Of a stretch of 64,000 bases of DNA, positions 44,879-57,904 are shown one piece after another. The notes below the pieces were generated by a model, which saw nothing but the letters and a program-made list of their open reading frames with translations, made no database searches and was not told where the DNA came from. The position numbers and the translations under genes are program-made. The DNA comes from an uncultured SAR86 cluster bacterium (GTDB taxonomy: Bacteria; Pseudomonadota; Gammaproteobacteria; Magnimaribacterales; D2472), in contig CACOPA010000001.1 of assembly GCA_902628925.1 (NCBI GenBank), positions 124,001 through 188,000 on the forward strand. Direction: 5' to 3'. How positions within the stretch are numbered: the first letter of the stretch is position 1; every line of letters begins with the position of its first letter.

Positions 44879-45013
44879 CTAGGCTGATAGAACTTTCCTA
44901 CCCTTTTTTCTTCTATTAGAAAGCACAGCTCTGCCGGCTTTGGTTGCCATTCTGGCTCTAAAGCCATGAGTTCTTTTTCTTTTAATGTTGCTGGGTTGAA
45001 AGGTTCTTTTCAT
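44879..45013 (-). CDS. rpmH: 50S ribosomal protein L34
   Basis: 44 residues, [20 protein letters not shown] then [20 protein letters not shown], ending VLSA; the canonical L34 sequence. First gene left of the dnaA intergenic region, divergent from dnaA, with a TATAAT-like box and GGAG upstream. Confidence 0.97.
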   Translation of the reverse strand: MKRTFQPSNIKRKRTHGFRARMATKAGRAVLSNRRKKGRKVLSA

Positions 45014-45186
45014 GGTTAACTCTAAATAGGAGCAAAATTATATAGTAAAGTATTTTTTTTTCCATAAAATAAAAAAAGAATTTTAATGTAAAGATAGCCA
45101 CAAGTTATCCACAAAAAATTCATTGGTTTATGCTGTAGATATCTTGTTAATTTTTGCTAGACTTGTTTCAAAACCGGAGAGATATA
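45014..45186. other. Candidate oriC region (rpmH-dnaA intergenic)
   Basis: 173 bases between the divergent rpmH and dnaA, the origin position in Pseudomonas. It has a very A+T-rich stretch at about 45040-45095 (possible unwinding element) and one perfect DnaA box TTATCCACA. Gene orientation switches here from almost all minus to plus. Only one clear box is visible, so the identification stays tentative. Confidence 0.45.
45105..45113 (+). promoter_or_regulatory. DnaA box TTATCCACA
   Basis: Perfect match to the consensus DnaA-binding 9-mer, 73 bases before the dnaA start. Fits origin function, dnaA autoregulation, or both. Confidence 0.7.
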
Positions 45187-46476
45187 TTGGAACTATGGAC
45201 ACAATGTTCAGGCCTTCTTGAGTCAAGGCTTTCATCAGAAGACTTTAATACCTGGATCAAGCCCTTATCTGCAGAAACAACCAACAACTCATTAGAGATA
45301 AAAGCTCCAAATGATTTTATTTTAAATCATGTAAGAGAGAATTTTTTAGACGACATCAATGATGCGCTTAACGGCATTGACCCAGAAAAGGAAATAATTT
45401 TTAAGACTCTCGATAAGTCAACATTTGTTGACAAACTTGACTCTTCTGAAGATAGAAATCCGGGTTTAGTTCAAGCTTTCACATTTAGTACTTTTGTTGA
45501 GGGCAAATCTAACCATATGGCACTAGCTGCTGCCAAACAGGTTGCCCAAAACCCAAAAGGAGACTATAACCCTTTATTTATATATGGGGGCGTTGGGCTT
45601 GGAAAAACCCATTTAATGCACGCTGTAGGAAATGAAATTCTTAGAAACAGCCCAAAAAAAAGAATTGTTTATGTGCATTCTGAAAAATTTGTTGCTGACA
45701 TGGTAAAGGCTTTGCAGTTAGGGGCTATGAGTGAATTTAAATCTTTTTACAGAAACGCTGATGCGCTATTGATTGATGATATTCAGTTTTTTGCTGGCAA
45801 AGAACAATCACAAGAAGAATTTTTTCATACATTTAACACCTTATTGGACAGAAACCACCAAATGGTGCTGACTTGTGACAAATATCCCAAAGAAATTGAC
45901 GGATTAGAGGAAAGACTAAAGTCTAGGCTTGGTTGGGGCCTGCCCGTTATTGTTGAGCCACCAGAGCTAGAAACCAGAGCAGCTGTATTACTAAGAAAAG
46001 CGCAACTTATGGGCGTTGAACTGCCCAATGATTGCGCTATCTATATTGCACAAAGAATCAGATCAAATATTAGAGAGTTAGAGGGGGCGCTAAAAAGGGT
46101 AGTTGCAAATGCAAGGTTCTCTAATACAGAAATTGATGTTCCTTTTGTAAAAGAGTCTCTAAAGGATTTGTTTGTTATTTCTGCAAAAATGGTTTCAATA
46201 GAAAACATCCAGAAAACAGTTGCAGAGTATTACAATATAAAACTTTCAGACCTTTTGTCTAAAAGAAGAAGTAGGTCTATTACCAGGCCAAGACAACTCG
46301 CTATGGCTTTAACCAAAGAACTTACCAACCACAGCTTGCCTGAAATAGGTGAGTCTTTTAATGGTCGCGACCACACAACAGTCATTCACGCATGTTCAAA
46401 AATAGCTGAGCTCAGGAAAGAACTACCTTCACTTGAGGAAGATTATAGAAACCTCACCAGAACACTCACAAATTAA
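45187..46476 (+). CDS. dnaA: Chromosomal replication initiator DnaA
   Basis: Initiator AAA+ ATPase. 429 residues from TTG 45187, chosen because GGAGA lies 7 bases upstream and the product then begins [15 protein letters not shown] like other DnaA proteins; the longer TTG frame at 45154 is rejected. Walker [17 protein letters not shown], Walker [15 protein letters not shown], and the C-terminal domain IV with [20 protein letters not shown] (DNA-binding HTH). Domain II is short. The stop overlaps dnaN. Confidence 0.97.
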   Translation: MELWTQCSGLLESRLSSEDFNTWIKPLSAETTNNSLEIKAPNDFILNHVRENFLDDINDALNGIDPEKEIIFKTLDKSTFVDKLDSSEDRNPGLVQAFTFSTFVEGKSNHMALAAAKQVAQNPKGDYNPLFIYGGVGLGKTHLMHAVGNEILRNSPKKRIVYVHSEKFVADMVKALQLGAMSEFKSFYRNADALLIDDIQFFAGKEQSQEEFFHTFNTLLDRNHQMVLTCDKYPKEIDGLEERLKSRLGWGLPVIVEPPELETRAAVLLRKAQLMGVELPNDCAIYIAQRIRSNIRELEGALKRVVANARFSNTEIDVPFVKESLKDLFVISAKMVSIENIQKTVAEYYNIKLSDLLSKRRSRSITRPRQLAMALTKELTNHSLPEIGESFNGRDHTTVIHACSKIAELRKELPSLEEDYRNLTRTLTN

Positions 46477-47573
46477 TGCAAGCAGTATTTAAAAAAGAGG
46501 ACATTACCAAGGCTCTTGGAGTAACTCTGGGTGTTGTTGAAAAAAAACAAACCCTTCCGATTTTAGCAAACGTACTTCTTGAGTTTAATGAGTCAGGTTT
46601 TCATTTAACCGCAACAGACTTAGAGTCAGAAGTAAGGACAAGCGGCCCACTAGAGAGTGTTTCTAGCGAGGGAAGAACTACAACCTCCGCTAAAAAATTA
46701 AACGATCTATGTCGATTAATACCCGATGGTTCAAGCATAGAAGTTAAACTCTCAGGAGATAAAATTCAACTTAAAACACCCTCAGGAAAGTATTCACTAG
46801 CAACACTTCCAAGTGATGACTTTCCTATATTTGAGAATCAAGAAAGTGGAGAACAATTAAAGGTTAACTCAAAAGATCTGAGAAAAATCTTTTCAACAAC
46901 ATCTTTTGCTATGGGTAATCAAGATTGGAGACATTATTTAAATGGACTCTATTTAGAGCTTAAAGATGATTTTTTAACTGCTGTGGCAACAGACGCGCAC
47001 AGATTAGCAATAAACACATTTGAAGTGTCTGCTGGAAGTTCGTTTTCTGGAATAGTACCTAGAAAGTCTGTAAATGAGATGACAAAATTTCTAGCTGATG
47101 CAGACGGGGAAGTCTCGTTATTAATAACTGATTCCTCCATTGAGCTTAATACAGGAAATATAACCTTTAAAAGCAAGCTGATTGATGGAAACTATCCTGA
47201 TTTCAATCAAGTCATACCATCCGGCGATAGTTTTGTTCTTGGGGTTGATGTTAAAGAGCTTTCAGAAAGCTTAAGCAGGGTTAGTGTTTTATCAAGTGAT
47301 AAATATAGAGGTATAAGGTTGAATGTATCTGATGGAAGTTTGATGGTCTCCGCAAATAATCCCGAGGAAGAGGCCGGAGAGGAAACGCTGAGCGTTAATT
47401 ATTCTGGTGAAAATATTGATATAGCTTTTAATGTCAATTATTTGCAAGAAATATTGAGCCACCAAGAAGGAAGTGTTTGTAATATAAAATTCTTTGGATC
47501 TGATAAAAGCTGTTTAATGCTTCCGCCTGATGCTGATTTTCCAAAATATGTTGTAATGCCACTTCTTATCTAG
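46476..47573 (+). CDS. dnaN: DNA polymerase III beta sliding clamp
   Basis: Ring-shaped processivity clamp. 365 residues in three repeated domains: QTLPILANVLLEF, FSTTSFAMGNQDWRHYLNGL, ATDAHRLAINTFEV and GIVPRKSVNEMTKFL, and the C-terminal SCLMLPPDADFPKYVVMPL, which is the usual clamp ending. ATG overlaps the dnaA stop. Confidence 0.97.
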   Translation: MQAVFKKEDITKALGVTLGVVEKKQTLPILANVLLEFNESGFHLTATDLESEVRTSGPLESVSSEGRTTTSAKKLNDLCRLIPDGSSIEVKLSGDKIQLKTPSGKYSLATLPSDDFPIFENQESGEQLKVNSKDLRKIFSTTSFAMGNQDWRHYLNGLYLELKDDFLTAVATDAHRLAINTFEVSAGSSFSGIVPRKSVNEMTKFLADADGEVSLLITDSSIELNTGNITFKSKLIDGNYPDFNQVIPSGDSFVLGVDVKELSESLSRVSVLSSDKYRGIRLNVSDGSLMVSANNPEEEAGEETLSVNYSGENIDIAFNVNYLQEILSHQEGSVCNIKFFGSDKSCLMLPPDADFPKYVVMPLLI

Positions 47574-51262
<3,689 letters not shown>

Positions 51263-51270
51263 TTGTTTAT

Positions 51271-52621
51271 TTATAGCAACAAATGTTTACTAATATCATC
51301 TATATCTATTGTTTTTTGATCCATTGTATCTCTATCTCTTAGGGTAACTGTTTTTTTTCTCTAAACTGTCGTAATCAATTGTAATACAGTTTGGTGTTCC
51401 AATTTCATCATGTTTTCTATAGCTTTTTCCTATGTTGCCTGTATTTTCAAGAATTATTCTGCGGTTTGATACCTGCTGTAACTTGTCCTTAATATCCTTA
51501 GCTAAGTTTACTAATTTATCATCATTTTTTTTGAGCGGAATTACAGCAGCAGATATCGGAGCAAGATGTTTTGAAAGTTTTAATACAGTTCTGGTTTTTC
51601 CATCAGGAAGGCTTTCCTCGTTGTATGCTTCATTAAGTATTGCAAGGAATGCTCTATCAACGCCAGCAGAAGGCTCAATTACATATGGTATCTCCCATTT
51701 TTTTTCATCTAAATTATGAACAGCGAGCTTAGAATTAGATTCTTTATTGTTTGTGACCTTGGCTGTTATTTTAAATTCATTTTGATTTTTGCTGTGAGAC
51801 CCAAGATCAAAGTCTGTCCTGTTAGCTATACCCTCTAATTCTTCAACTCCATGTGGAAACTTATACATAAGATCATATGTTTTTTTTGAATAATGAGAGA
51901 GCTCATCCTGAGGTACATCCAAAATCTCAAGACTTGATCTAGGAACTCCCTGGTCTTCCCACCAAGACAATCTTTCTTCTAACCAATATTCATGCCATTT
52001 TTCATCATCACCATTTTTTACAAAAAACTCTAACTCCATTTGTTCAAATTCGCGCACTCTAAAAATAAAATTTCTTGGTGTAATCTCATTCCTAAAAGCC
52101 TTACCAATTTGAGCTATTCCAAATGGTAAACTTTTAGGATTCGAATCCAATACATTTTTAAAATTTGTGAAAATTTGCTGAGCTGTTTCAGGCCTTAAAT
52201 AAGCAAAATTTTTACCATCATCAACAGGCCCAACTGCCGTCTTGAACATCAGGTTAAAAGGACGCGGATCTGTAAGGTTTGTTGAACTGCAAAGTGGGCA
52301 CTTACTATCATCTAAGTGATCGGCTCTAAAGCGTCCATTACAGTCCTTACAATCAACTAACGGATCTGAAAAAGTATCCTCATGTCCCGAATATTTAAGT
52401 ACTTTTGGGTTAGTTAATATTGACGCATCCAGGCCTTCAACATCGTCTCTTTTATAGACCATTGATGACCACCAGGAATCCTTAATATTCTTCTTAAGCT
52501 CTACCCCCATTGGACCATAGTCATATATTCCCTGAAGACCACCATAAATTTCTCCAGATTGAAAAATAAATCCTCGCCTCTTACACAAAGAAACAAGTTC
52601 ATCCATTGAATTTGCAGGCAT
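51271..52621 (-). CDS. glyQS: Single-chain class II glycyl-tRNA synthetase, frameshifted near the C-terminus
   Basis: Charges tRNA-Gly. Class II alpha2-type GlyRS with [20 protein letters not shown], a zinc-knuckle [21 protein letters not shown] region, motif 2 [20 protein letters not shown], and motif 3 around [14 protein letters not shown]. As read, the frame from ATG 52621 stops at 51332 (429 residues), but removing one A from the A8 run at about 51352-51359 restores [18 protein letters not shown] and an ending 20 residues later at TAA 51271, the conserved GlyRS C-terminus. Probably a homopolymer error or slippage site. Gammaproteobacteria normally have GlyQ+GlyS in this position; here the unrelated one-gene type replaces them. 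Confidence 0.88.
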
Positions 52622-52663
52622 ATAAAGATCCTAAAAATTAAATTATATACTCTAATATGATCA

Positions 52664-52669
52664 TATAAT
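52664..52669 (+). promoter_or_regulatory. TATAAT -10 box five bases before the acyltransferase ATG
   Basis: TATAAT then TAAGT then ATG 52675. Near-leaderless layout; no ribosome-binding site fits. Confidence 0.35.
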
Positions 52670-52674
52670 TAAGT

Positions 52675-53535
52675 ATGAAAACATTACTTTATGTTTTAAC
52701 AATATACGGGTTAACCATTGGAACTAAGCTAATTGAAATTGCGTATAACCTCGGTCTTAGATTTTTAATTAGAAGGACAAATTTTTACAAAATATCTAAA
52801 GCAAATATAACTACAGCTTTTACCAATAAATCTAAAAATGAAATAGACAAGCTAGCCAATGAAAGCTGTAAAGAAACACTCATCTCATTTTTTGAAAGTC
52901 TTTATTCTTGGGGTCGTGGTGCCCAAAAAACTTCCTTTCACGTTAACAAGGTTGTAGACCGTTATTTGTACACTCAAGAAACTGTTAACAACCCAAGGCT
53001 ATGTTTCTCTTTTCACAATCGCAGTATAGATTTCTTGCTTTCCTGGATAGTAGTACAAAGTCAAAGTACGGTAATGTACAAACCTTTTAAATTGAAACCC
53101 TTTGATGAGTTTGTAAAAAAGCATCGCTCATATAACAATTCATTACCTGTTGAGGCATCTATAAGAGGTGTTCGACAAATGCTTATAGACATTAAAAGCA
53201 ATAAGACTATAGCTCTCGCCTCTGATCAAGTTCCACAAAGAAAATTAGGCATCGAATCGTATTTTTTCGGGAAAAAGTGCTATTCAACAACAATAGTTAG
53301 CTCACTTGCAAAAAAAATGAACAATCTTCCAGTAATGGTCTATGTAACCAAACCAAATAAATCAATTTATTCAATAGTATTTACCCAACCTTCACCTCAA
53401 ATTAAATTAGATGACGGTCATAAATATATGAATCAACTTTTTGAAGCTGAAATTTCGAAGAATCCGAAAGAATATTCATGGGAATATAAAAAGTTTAGAA
53501 GAATAGAAGAAAATAAAGATTTATATAATTTCTAG
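52675..53535 (+). CDS. LpxL/HtrB-type lipid A acyltransferase
   Basis: Predicted late acyltransferase of lipid A at the inner membrane. 286 residues: N-terminal hydrophobic segment, the HX4D catalytic motif in FSFHNRSIDFLLSW, the RGVRQMLIDIKSNKTIALAS region, and DQVPQRKLGIESYFFGKKC typical of LpxL/LpxM. Length normal. The tail overlaps trkH by four bases (convergent). Which chain is added (lauroyl, myristoyl) cannot be told. Confidence 0.88.
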   Translation: MKTLLYVLTIYGLTIGTKLIEIAYNLGLRFLIRRTNFYKISKANITTAFTNKSKNEIDKLANESCKETLISFFESLYSWGRGAQKTSFHVNKVVDRYLYTQETVNNPRLCFSFHNRSIDFLLSWIVVQSQSTVMYKPFKLKPFDEFVKKHRSYNNSLPVEASIRGVRQMLIDIKSNKTIALASDQVPQRKLGIESYFFGKKCYSTTIVSSLAKKMNNLPVMVYVTKPNKSIYSIVFTQPSPQIKLDDGHKYMNQLFEAEISKNPKEYSWEYKKFRRIEENKDLYNF

Positions 53536-54968
53536 CGTTTCCAAAAAGCAGGAGTCAGTAGAACCAAAAGCGTAAAAATTTCTAATCTTCCAAGTATCAT
53601 CGCTAAAGATAGAACAATTTTTGTAAAGCTTGAGAGAGATTCATAGTTTGATGAAACTTCCCCCAGTCCTGGTCCCAGGTTGTTAAGGGTTGCCCCAACA
53701 GCCGAAAAAGAGCTTTCAAAATCAAGTCCAGACATTAGCACTAGAACTAAAAGAACTATGAAAGTAATTACATACACAGCAAAAAACCCCCAGACTTTTT
53801 CAGAAATAGAGGCATCAACAACTTTTTTACCTATTCTTGAAGTTACAACAGCATTTGGATGAATGGTTTTAATTATTTCTTGCCTAGCCTGGTCTAAGAT
53901 TATAAGAACTCTCCATGATTTCAGACCGCCACCAACAGATCCAGAACAAGCACCAATAAAGGCTCCAACAAGAAGCAAGAAAGGTATATATCCCGGCCAA
54001 AGCGAATAATCGTCTATTGTAAAACCTGAGGTAGTAACTATTGAGATTGTTTGGAAAATAGATTTTCTTAACGTATCCCAATCGAGCATTGAAAATGTCG
54101 CAAAACATATAATTGTAAGAGTAAGAAATATTGCAATCACGGAAAGAAAAAATTTCAGCTCCTCACTATACAAATATTTAAGAAACTTCCTCTCATATAG
54201 AGCAGCATAGTGCAGCGAAAATGATGTTGCAGACATCAACATAAAAATAATACAAACAACCTCTACAGCAAAACTATCAAAATAGCCTATGCTTGCGTCA
54301 TGAGTCGAAAAGCCACCAATCGCAACAGTTGATAATGCATGAGCGAAGGCATCAAACAACCCCATTCCTGAGATTAAATATGCTAATAAACAGCTAATCG
54401 TCAAAAATAAATATATTTGCCAAAGAGCTTTTGCGTTTTGTGTGATCCTAGGAGTTAATCTCTGCGAAGACTCAAAGCTAGGAACTTCCATCTTAAATAA
54501 TTGACCACCACCAATACCTAGAGTTGGCATAATCGCGACCACAAGAATTATTAGCCCCATTCCCCCAACCCATTGAAGCATCTGTCTATAGATCAAAAGT
54601 GATTTTGGCAAATCATCTAAGCCAACAAGAATCGTTGCGCCCGTTGTTGTTATTCCAGATGTTGACTCAAAAAATGCATTTACCGGTGATATTCCATAAG
54701 TAATAAAAGGTATAGCACCCACGACACCTAACACGAACCAAAACATAGCAGTAACAATAAAACCATCTGATATTTTGAGTGCATCAATTGAGTTTTTGTT
54801 TGGAAGCCACATTAGCAAACCCAATAACATCACACCAAAAAAAACTAATATGAAGCTGAAGTAATTTATTTCATTAAATATGTAACCCACTAATGCTGGC
54901 ACTAGAAAAACAGCACTAAATGAGCACAAAAGAATTCCAAATAATGAAAAAATAGGCTTTATATTCAA
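53532..54968 (-). CDS. trkH: Trk potassium transporter membrane subunit TrkH
   Basis: Potassium-translocating subunit. 478 residues with about ten membrane helices and four pore (P) loops carrying selectivity glycines: FESTSGITTTGATILVGLDD, HALSTVAIGGFSTHDASIGY, IVTTSGFTIDDYSLWPG and VGATLNNLGPGLGEV. Conserved AACSGSVGGGLKSWR-type loop (GACSGSVGGGLKSWRVL). Immediately downstream of trkA on the minus strand. Confidence 0.95.
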   Translation of the reverse strand: MNIKPIFSLFGILLCSFSAVFLVPALVGYIFNEINYFSFILVFFGVMLLGLLMWLPNKNSIDALKISDGFIVTAMFWFVLGVVGAIPFITYGISPVNAFFESTSGITTTGATILVGLDDLPKSLLIYRQMLQWVGGMGLIILVVAIMPTLGIGGGQLFKMEVPSFESSQRLTPRITQNAKALWQIYLFLTISCLLAYLISGMGLFDAFAHALSTVAIGGFSTHDASIGYFDSFAVEVVCIIFMLMSATSFSLHYAALYERKFLKYLYSEELKFFLSVIAIFLTLTIICFATFSMLDWDTLRKSIFQTISIVTTSGFTIDDYSLWPGYIPFLLLVGAFIGACSGSVGGGLKSWRVLIILDQARQEIIKTIHPNAVVTSRIGKKVVDASISEKVWGFFAVYVITFIVLLVLVLMSGLDFESSFSAVGATLNNLGPGLGEVSSNYESLSSFTKIVLSLAMILGRLEIFTLLVLLTPAFWKR

Positions 54969-54970
54969 AT

Positions 54971-56329
54971 TTATGACTCCTTGAAGAGTTTTTCAATTTG
55001 AGATTTGTCTGTCTTGCCGTTGATAAAAACTATTAAGTGATCGTCTCTCTCAATGGTAAGGTCATCAGATGGAATAATGTTTTTTCCATTTCGATAGATT
55101 GAACCAAGAACCGAATTTTCAGGTAGAGGAAGCAGGGTATATTTTGATCCAAATAAATCCTTAGTATCATTATTGAAATGGATAACACCTTCCAAGGCCT
55201 CAACCCCTGAATTCATTTTTAATAAAACCTCTTGTGGCATATCTACTGATGTCAGATGCTGCATTACTAGAGAAACTGTCATTCTTTGTGGTGAAAGAGG
55301 AAGATCTACAAAACTTTTCGGCAGAATATTAATGTATGAATAATTGTTAAGGATTATGAGGGTTTTCTTTGCACCTAGTTTTTTTGCAAGGAAGGCTGAC
55401 ATAATATTTGTTTCATCATCATTTGTTAGCGCGCAAAATACATCTATATTTTCAATGTTTTCGCTCCGCAATAACTCTTCATCAGAGCCACTTCCCTTTA
55501 ATACTATTGCTTTGTTTAAATCTTTTGCAATTGATTCACATTTGGTATGGTCTTGCTCCAAAACTTTAACTTTATAATTTTTTTCTAGGGTCATTGCCAA
55601 GGAAAGGCCTATCCTGCCTCCTCCTACAATCATTATTCTTGATGTAGTATCTCCTTGATCCCTGAGCTCATTAACGATTTTGTCTATATTCTCTTCAGAG
55701 GATAAAAAGTAAACTTCATCATCATCTTTGATGACCGTGCCTCCATCAGGAACAACGGGCTTATTTTTTCTAAATATAGTTGGAACAAATGTATCTATGT
55801 CAGGCAAATCACTTTTTATGGATTTAAGTTCCCTATTAACAAGCTTTCCATCTTTTTTAGCTTTTACTGAAACTAGCTTCACCTTACCATCTGCAAAAGA
55901 TTCTATTTGTTCTGCACCTGGATGATTAATTAGGTCAACAATGTGCTGAGTAACTTCTAGCTCAGGGCTAATGGCAACATCAATATTATCTTTGCCAAGA
56001 GCATCCAAGTTCTCAATATATGTATAGTCAGATAGCCTACAAATAGTCTTTGATACATTAAATAGTTTTTTCGCTAGCTGACACGCGACGATATTCACTT
56101 CATCATCATTAGTAACTGCAAGAACAACAGTCTGTATATTGGCGCCTGCTTTTTTAAGAACTTCAGGGCTTGATGCATGCCCTTGAACAATTGCCAGGTC
56201 ATGATCCTCTTGTATACTTTTTAATCTTTCAATATCAACATCAACTATACAAACATCAAATGTTTGTCTGGCTAAATTCTTAGCAATATTTCTACCTACT
56301 TTTCCAGCCCCTAATACAAGAATGTTCAT
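54971..56329 (-). CDS. trkA: Trk potassium uptake regulatory protein TrkA
   Basis: Cytoplasmic NAD(H)-binding gating subunit of Trk. 452 residues as two RCK repeats: N-terminal NILVLGAGKVGRNIAKNLAR and internal RIMIVGGGRIGLSLAMTLEK dinucleotide folds, each followed by a TrkA_C (RCK_C) domain. Two bases upstream of trkH, so a trkAH operon. Confidence 0.95.
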   Translation of the reverse strand: MNILVLGAGKVGRNIAKNLARQTFDVCIVDVDIERLKSIQEDHDLAIVQGHASSPEVLKKAGANIQTVVLAVTNDDEVNIVACQLAKKLFNVSKTICRLSDYTYIENLDALGKDNIDVAISPELEVTQHIVDLINHPGAEQIESFADGKVKLVSVKAKKDGKLVNRELKSIKSDLPDIDTFVPTIFRKNKPVVPDGGTVIKDDDEVYFLSSEENIDKIVNELRDQGDTTSRIMIVGGGRIGLSLAMTLEKNYKVKVLEQDHTKCESIAKDLNKAIVLKGSGSDEELLRSENIENIDVFCALTNDDETNIMSAFLAKKLGAKKTLIILNNYSYINILPKSFVDLPLSPQRMTVSLVMQHLTSVDMPQEVLLKMNSGVEALEGVIHFNNDTKDLFGSKYTLLPLPENSVLGSIYRNGKNIIPSDDLTIERDDHLIVFINGKTDKSQIEKLFKES

Positions 56330-56365
56330 ATGCGTAACTTAAACCTGTTTTGCCTCAATGGGAAG

Positions 56366-57301
56366 TTATTCAAAATAATTTGAGTATGCATTATAAATAT
56401 CAGTCTGATTAATGACTTTCTTTCCTGGCATTTGTAAGTGAGTGATTACTATCTTTGAATCTATTGTTTTAATAAATAAACCATCTTTAGTAACTTTAAA
56501 TATTGAACCAGAATTTTCCATGTGAATATCATCATTAGGATCTAAAAGCTTTAGTCCATGTATTTTTATATCTACATTTTTATATCTAAAAAAAACTCCA
56601 GGCCAGCCTTTATATGCTCTAAACTTGAGAAGTATTTTTTCTGAATCATCTTTTTGTAAATCAATCAATCCAGACTCTTTTTTAATTTTCTTGCAATATG
56701 ATGCATCATCATCATTTTGGGCAATAGGTTTTATATACTTATTTTTTATTTCAGATAAAACACCAGTAATATTTTTAGCTGCGATGATAGATAGCTTATC
56801 TTCAAGCTCTTCCTTATCCGATTCGTTAATATCTATTTTAAACTTTCTATAAATTGGTCCCTCATCCAATCCCTTTGTCATTTTCATTATTGATATTCCA
56901 GCCATTGTGTCACCTGCCAAAATTGTTGATTGTATTGGAGAAGCCCCTCTGTGTTTTGGTAAAACTGAATAGTGAACATTTATTGGCTCATAAACAGGAG
57001 CGTTCAACATCCAATCAGGTAGAATTTTTCCATAGGCCGCAACAAGAAGAAAATCAAAATCAAAGCCAGTAATTAATTTTTTAATTTCATTTAAAGATCC
57101 TGGCTCCAATAAATCAATACCATTTTTAGCGGCCTTAATAGCTACTTCTGTGGGTATGAGCTTGTTGCCTCTTTTTGCTCTTTTGGGCTTTTGTGAAATA
57201 ACGTATGGAACTTCTACCTTACTATTGTCAATTAATGATTGAAGTATTGTTGAAGATGATTTTGGAGAACCTGCAAAAACAATTTTTAACTTATTTTCCA
57301 T
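56366..57301 (-). CDS. fmt: Methionyl-tRNA formyltransferase
   Basis: Formylates initiator Met-tRNA. 311 residues: IVFAGSPKSSSTILQSL start, the folate-binding loop NVHYSVLPKHRGASPIQ (SLLP.xRG motif), MKMTKGLDEGPIY, and the C-terminal tRNA-binding domain. A TAAAAT box ends six bases before ATG 57301. def lies upstream and is separately promoted; rsmB, often beside fmt, is absent. Confidence 0.95.
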   Translation of the reverse strand: MENKLKIVFAGSPKSSSTILQSLIDNSKVEVPYVISQKPKRAKRGNKLIPTEVAIKAAKNGIDLLEPGSLNEIKKLITGFDFDFLLVAAYGKILPDWMLNAPVYEPINVHYSVLPKHRGASPIQSTILAGDTMAGISIMKMTKGLDEGPIYRKFKIDINESDKEELEDKLSIIAAKNITGVLSEIKNKYIKPIAQNDDDASYCKKIKKESGLIDLQKDDSEKILLKFRAYKGWPGVFFRYKNVDIKIHGLKLLDPNDDIHMENSGSIFKVTKDGLFIKTIDSKIVITHLQMPGKKVINQTDIYNAYSNYFE

Positions 57302-57307
57302 TGAATT

Positions 57308-57313
57308 ATTTTA
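57308..57313 (-). promoter_or_regulatory. TAAAAT -10 box six bases before fmt
   Basis: TAAAAT, AATTCA, ATG 57301: the exact six-base spacing seen elsewhere in the window. Confidence 0.3.
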
Positions 57314-57330
57314 AAAGTTGCTTAGTATAA

Positions 57331-57360
57331 TTAAATTCGCTTAAATTCGCTTAAATTCGC
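57331..57360. repeat. Three tandem copies of TTAAATTCGC at the end of def
   Basis: Perfect 10-bp unit repeated three times. The copy at 57351-57360 contains the last codons and stop of def (CGA ATT TAA on the minus strand), so each unit reproduces the same Arg-Ile-stop ending. Probably slippage or duplication; no function is evident. Confidence 0.75.
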
Positions 57361-57848
57361 TTATTTAGCTTGTTTCTTATTCTATCTCGCTTTAATGTTG
57401 ATAAATAGTCGACCATAAGTTTGCCTTCTAAATGATCTATTTCATGTTGGATACATACAGTTAACAAGCCCTCTGGTTCATCTTCTAATCGATCGCCATC
57501 AAGGTTCTGCCATTTTAGGATTATTTGATCAGGCCTTGTAATTTCCTCATTAAAACCTGGTACAGAAAGACATCCTTCTGAGAAGGTAAATAAACTTTTG
57601 TTGCTTTTTATTTCAACTTCTGGATTAATAAATACTCTGGGCTCATTTCTTTCTTCACTTATATCCATAACAATAACTCTTTTATGAACATTTACTTGAG
57701 TTGCAGCTAACCCAATACCATTTTCTGAATACATAGTTTCGAGCATATCATCTGTTAGCTTTTTTAAACTTTTGTCGAATTTTTCTACTGGATCAGCAAC
57801 TGTTCTTAACCTAGGGTCAGGAAAAGTTAATATTTTCATTATAGACAT
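57351..57848 (-). CDS. def: Peptide deformylase
   Basis: Removes the formyl group from nascent proteins. 165 residues with all three metal motifs: GIGLAATQV (motif 1), EGCLSVPGF with the Cys ligand (motif 2) and [18 protein letters not shown] (HEXXH, motif 3). Start ATG 57848 (or the in-frame ATG three codons later); TATAAT ends six bases before the first ATG and no Shine-Dalgarno motif is present, so translation of a leaderless mRNA is likely. The stop lies inside a tandem repeat. Confidence 0.96.
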   Translation of the reverse strand: MSIMKILTFPDPRLRTVADPVEKFDKSLKKLTDDMLETMYSENGIGLAATQVNVHKRVIVMDISEERNEPRVFINPEVEIKSNKSLFTFSEGCLSVPGFNEEITRPDQIILKWQNLDGDRLEDEPEGLLTVCIQHEIDHLEGKLMVDYLSTLKRDRIRNKLNKRI

Positions 57849-57854
57849 GTGGAT

Positions 57855-57860
57855 ATTATA
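57855..57860 (-). promoter_or_regulatory. TATAAT -10 box six bases before def
   Basis: TATAAT, ATCCAC, ATG 57848. A weak -35 only. Same layout as the cysteine-rich and pseudoazurin genes. Confidence 0.45.
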
Positions 57861-57904
57861 AGTTCTTTATTTATAATCTAAACTATATTTTTTAAGGAAT
57901 CATA

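Noticed and set aside
45154-45186. Longer DnaA starting at TTG 45154
   Set aside because: The TTG at 45187 has a GGAGA site at good distance and gives the usual DnaA N-terminus.
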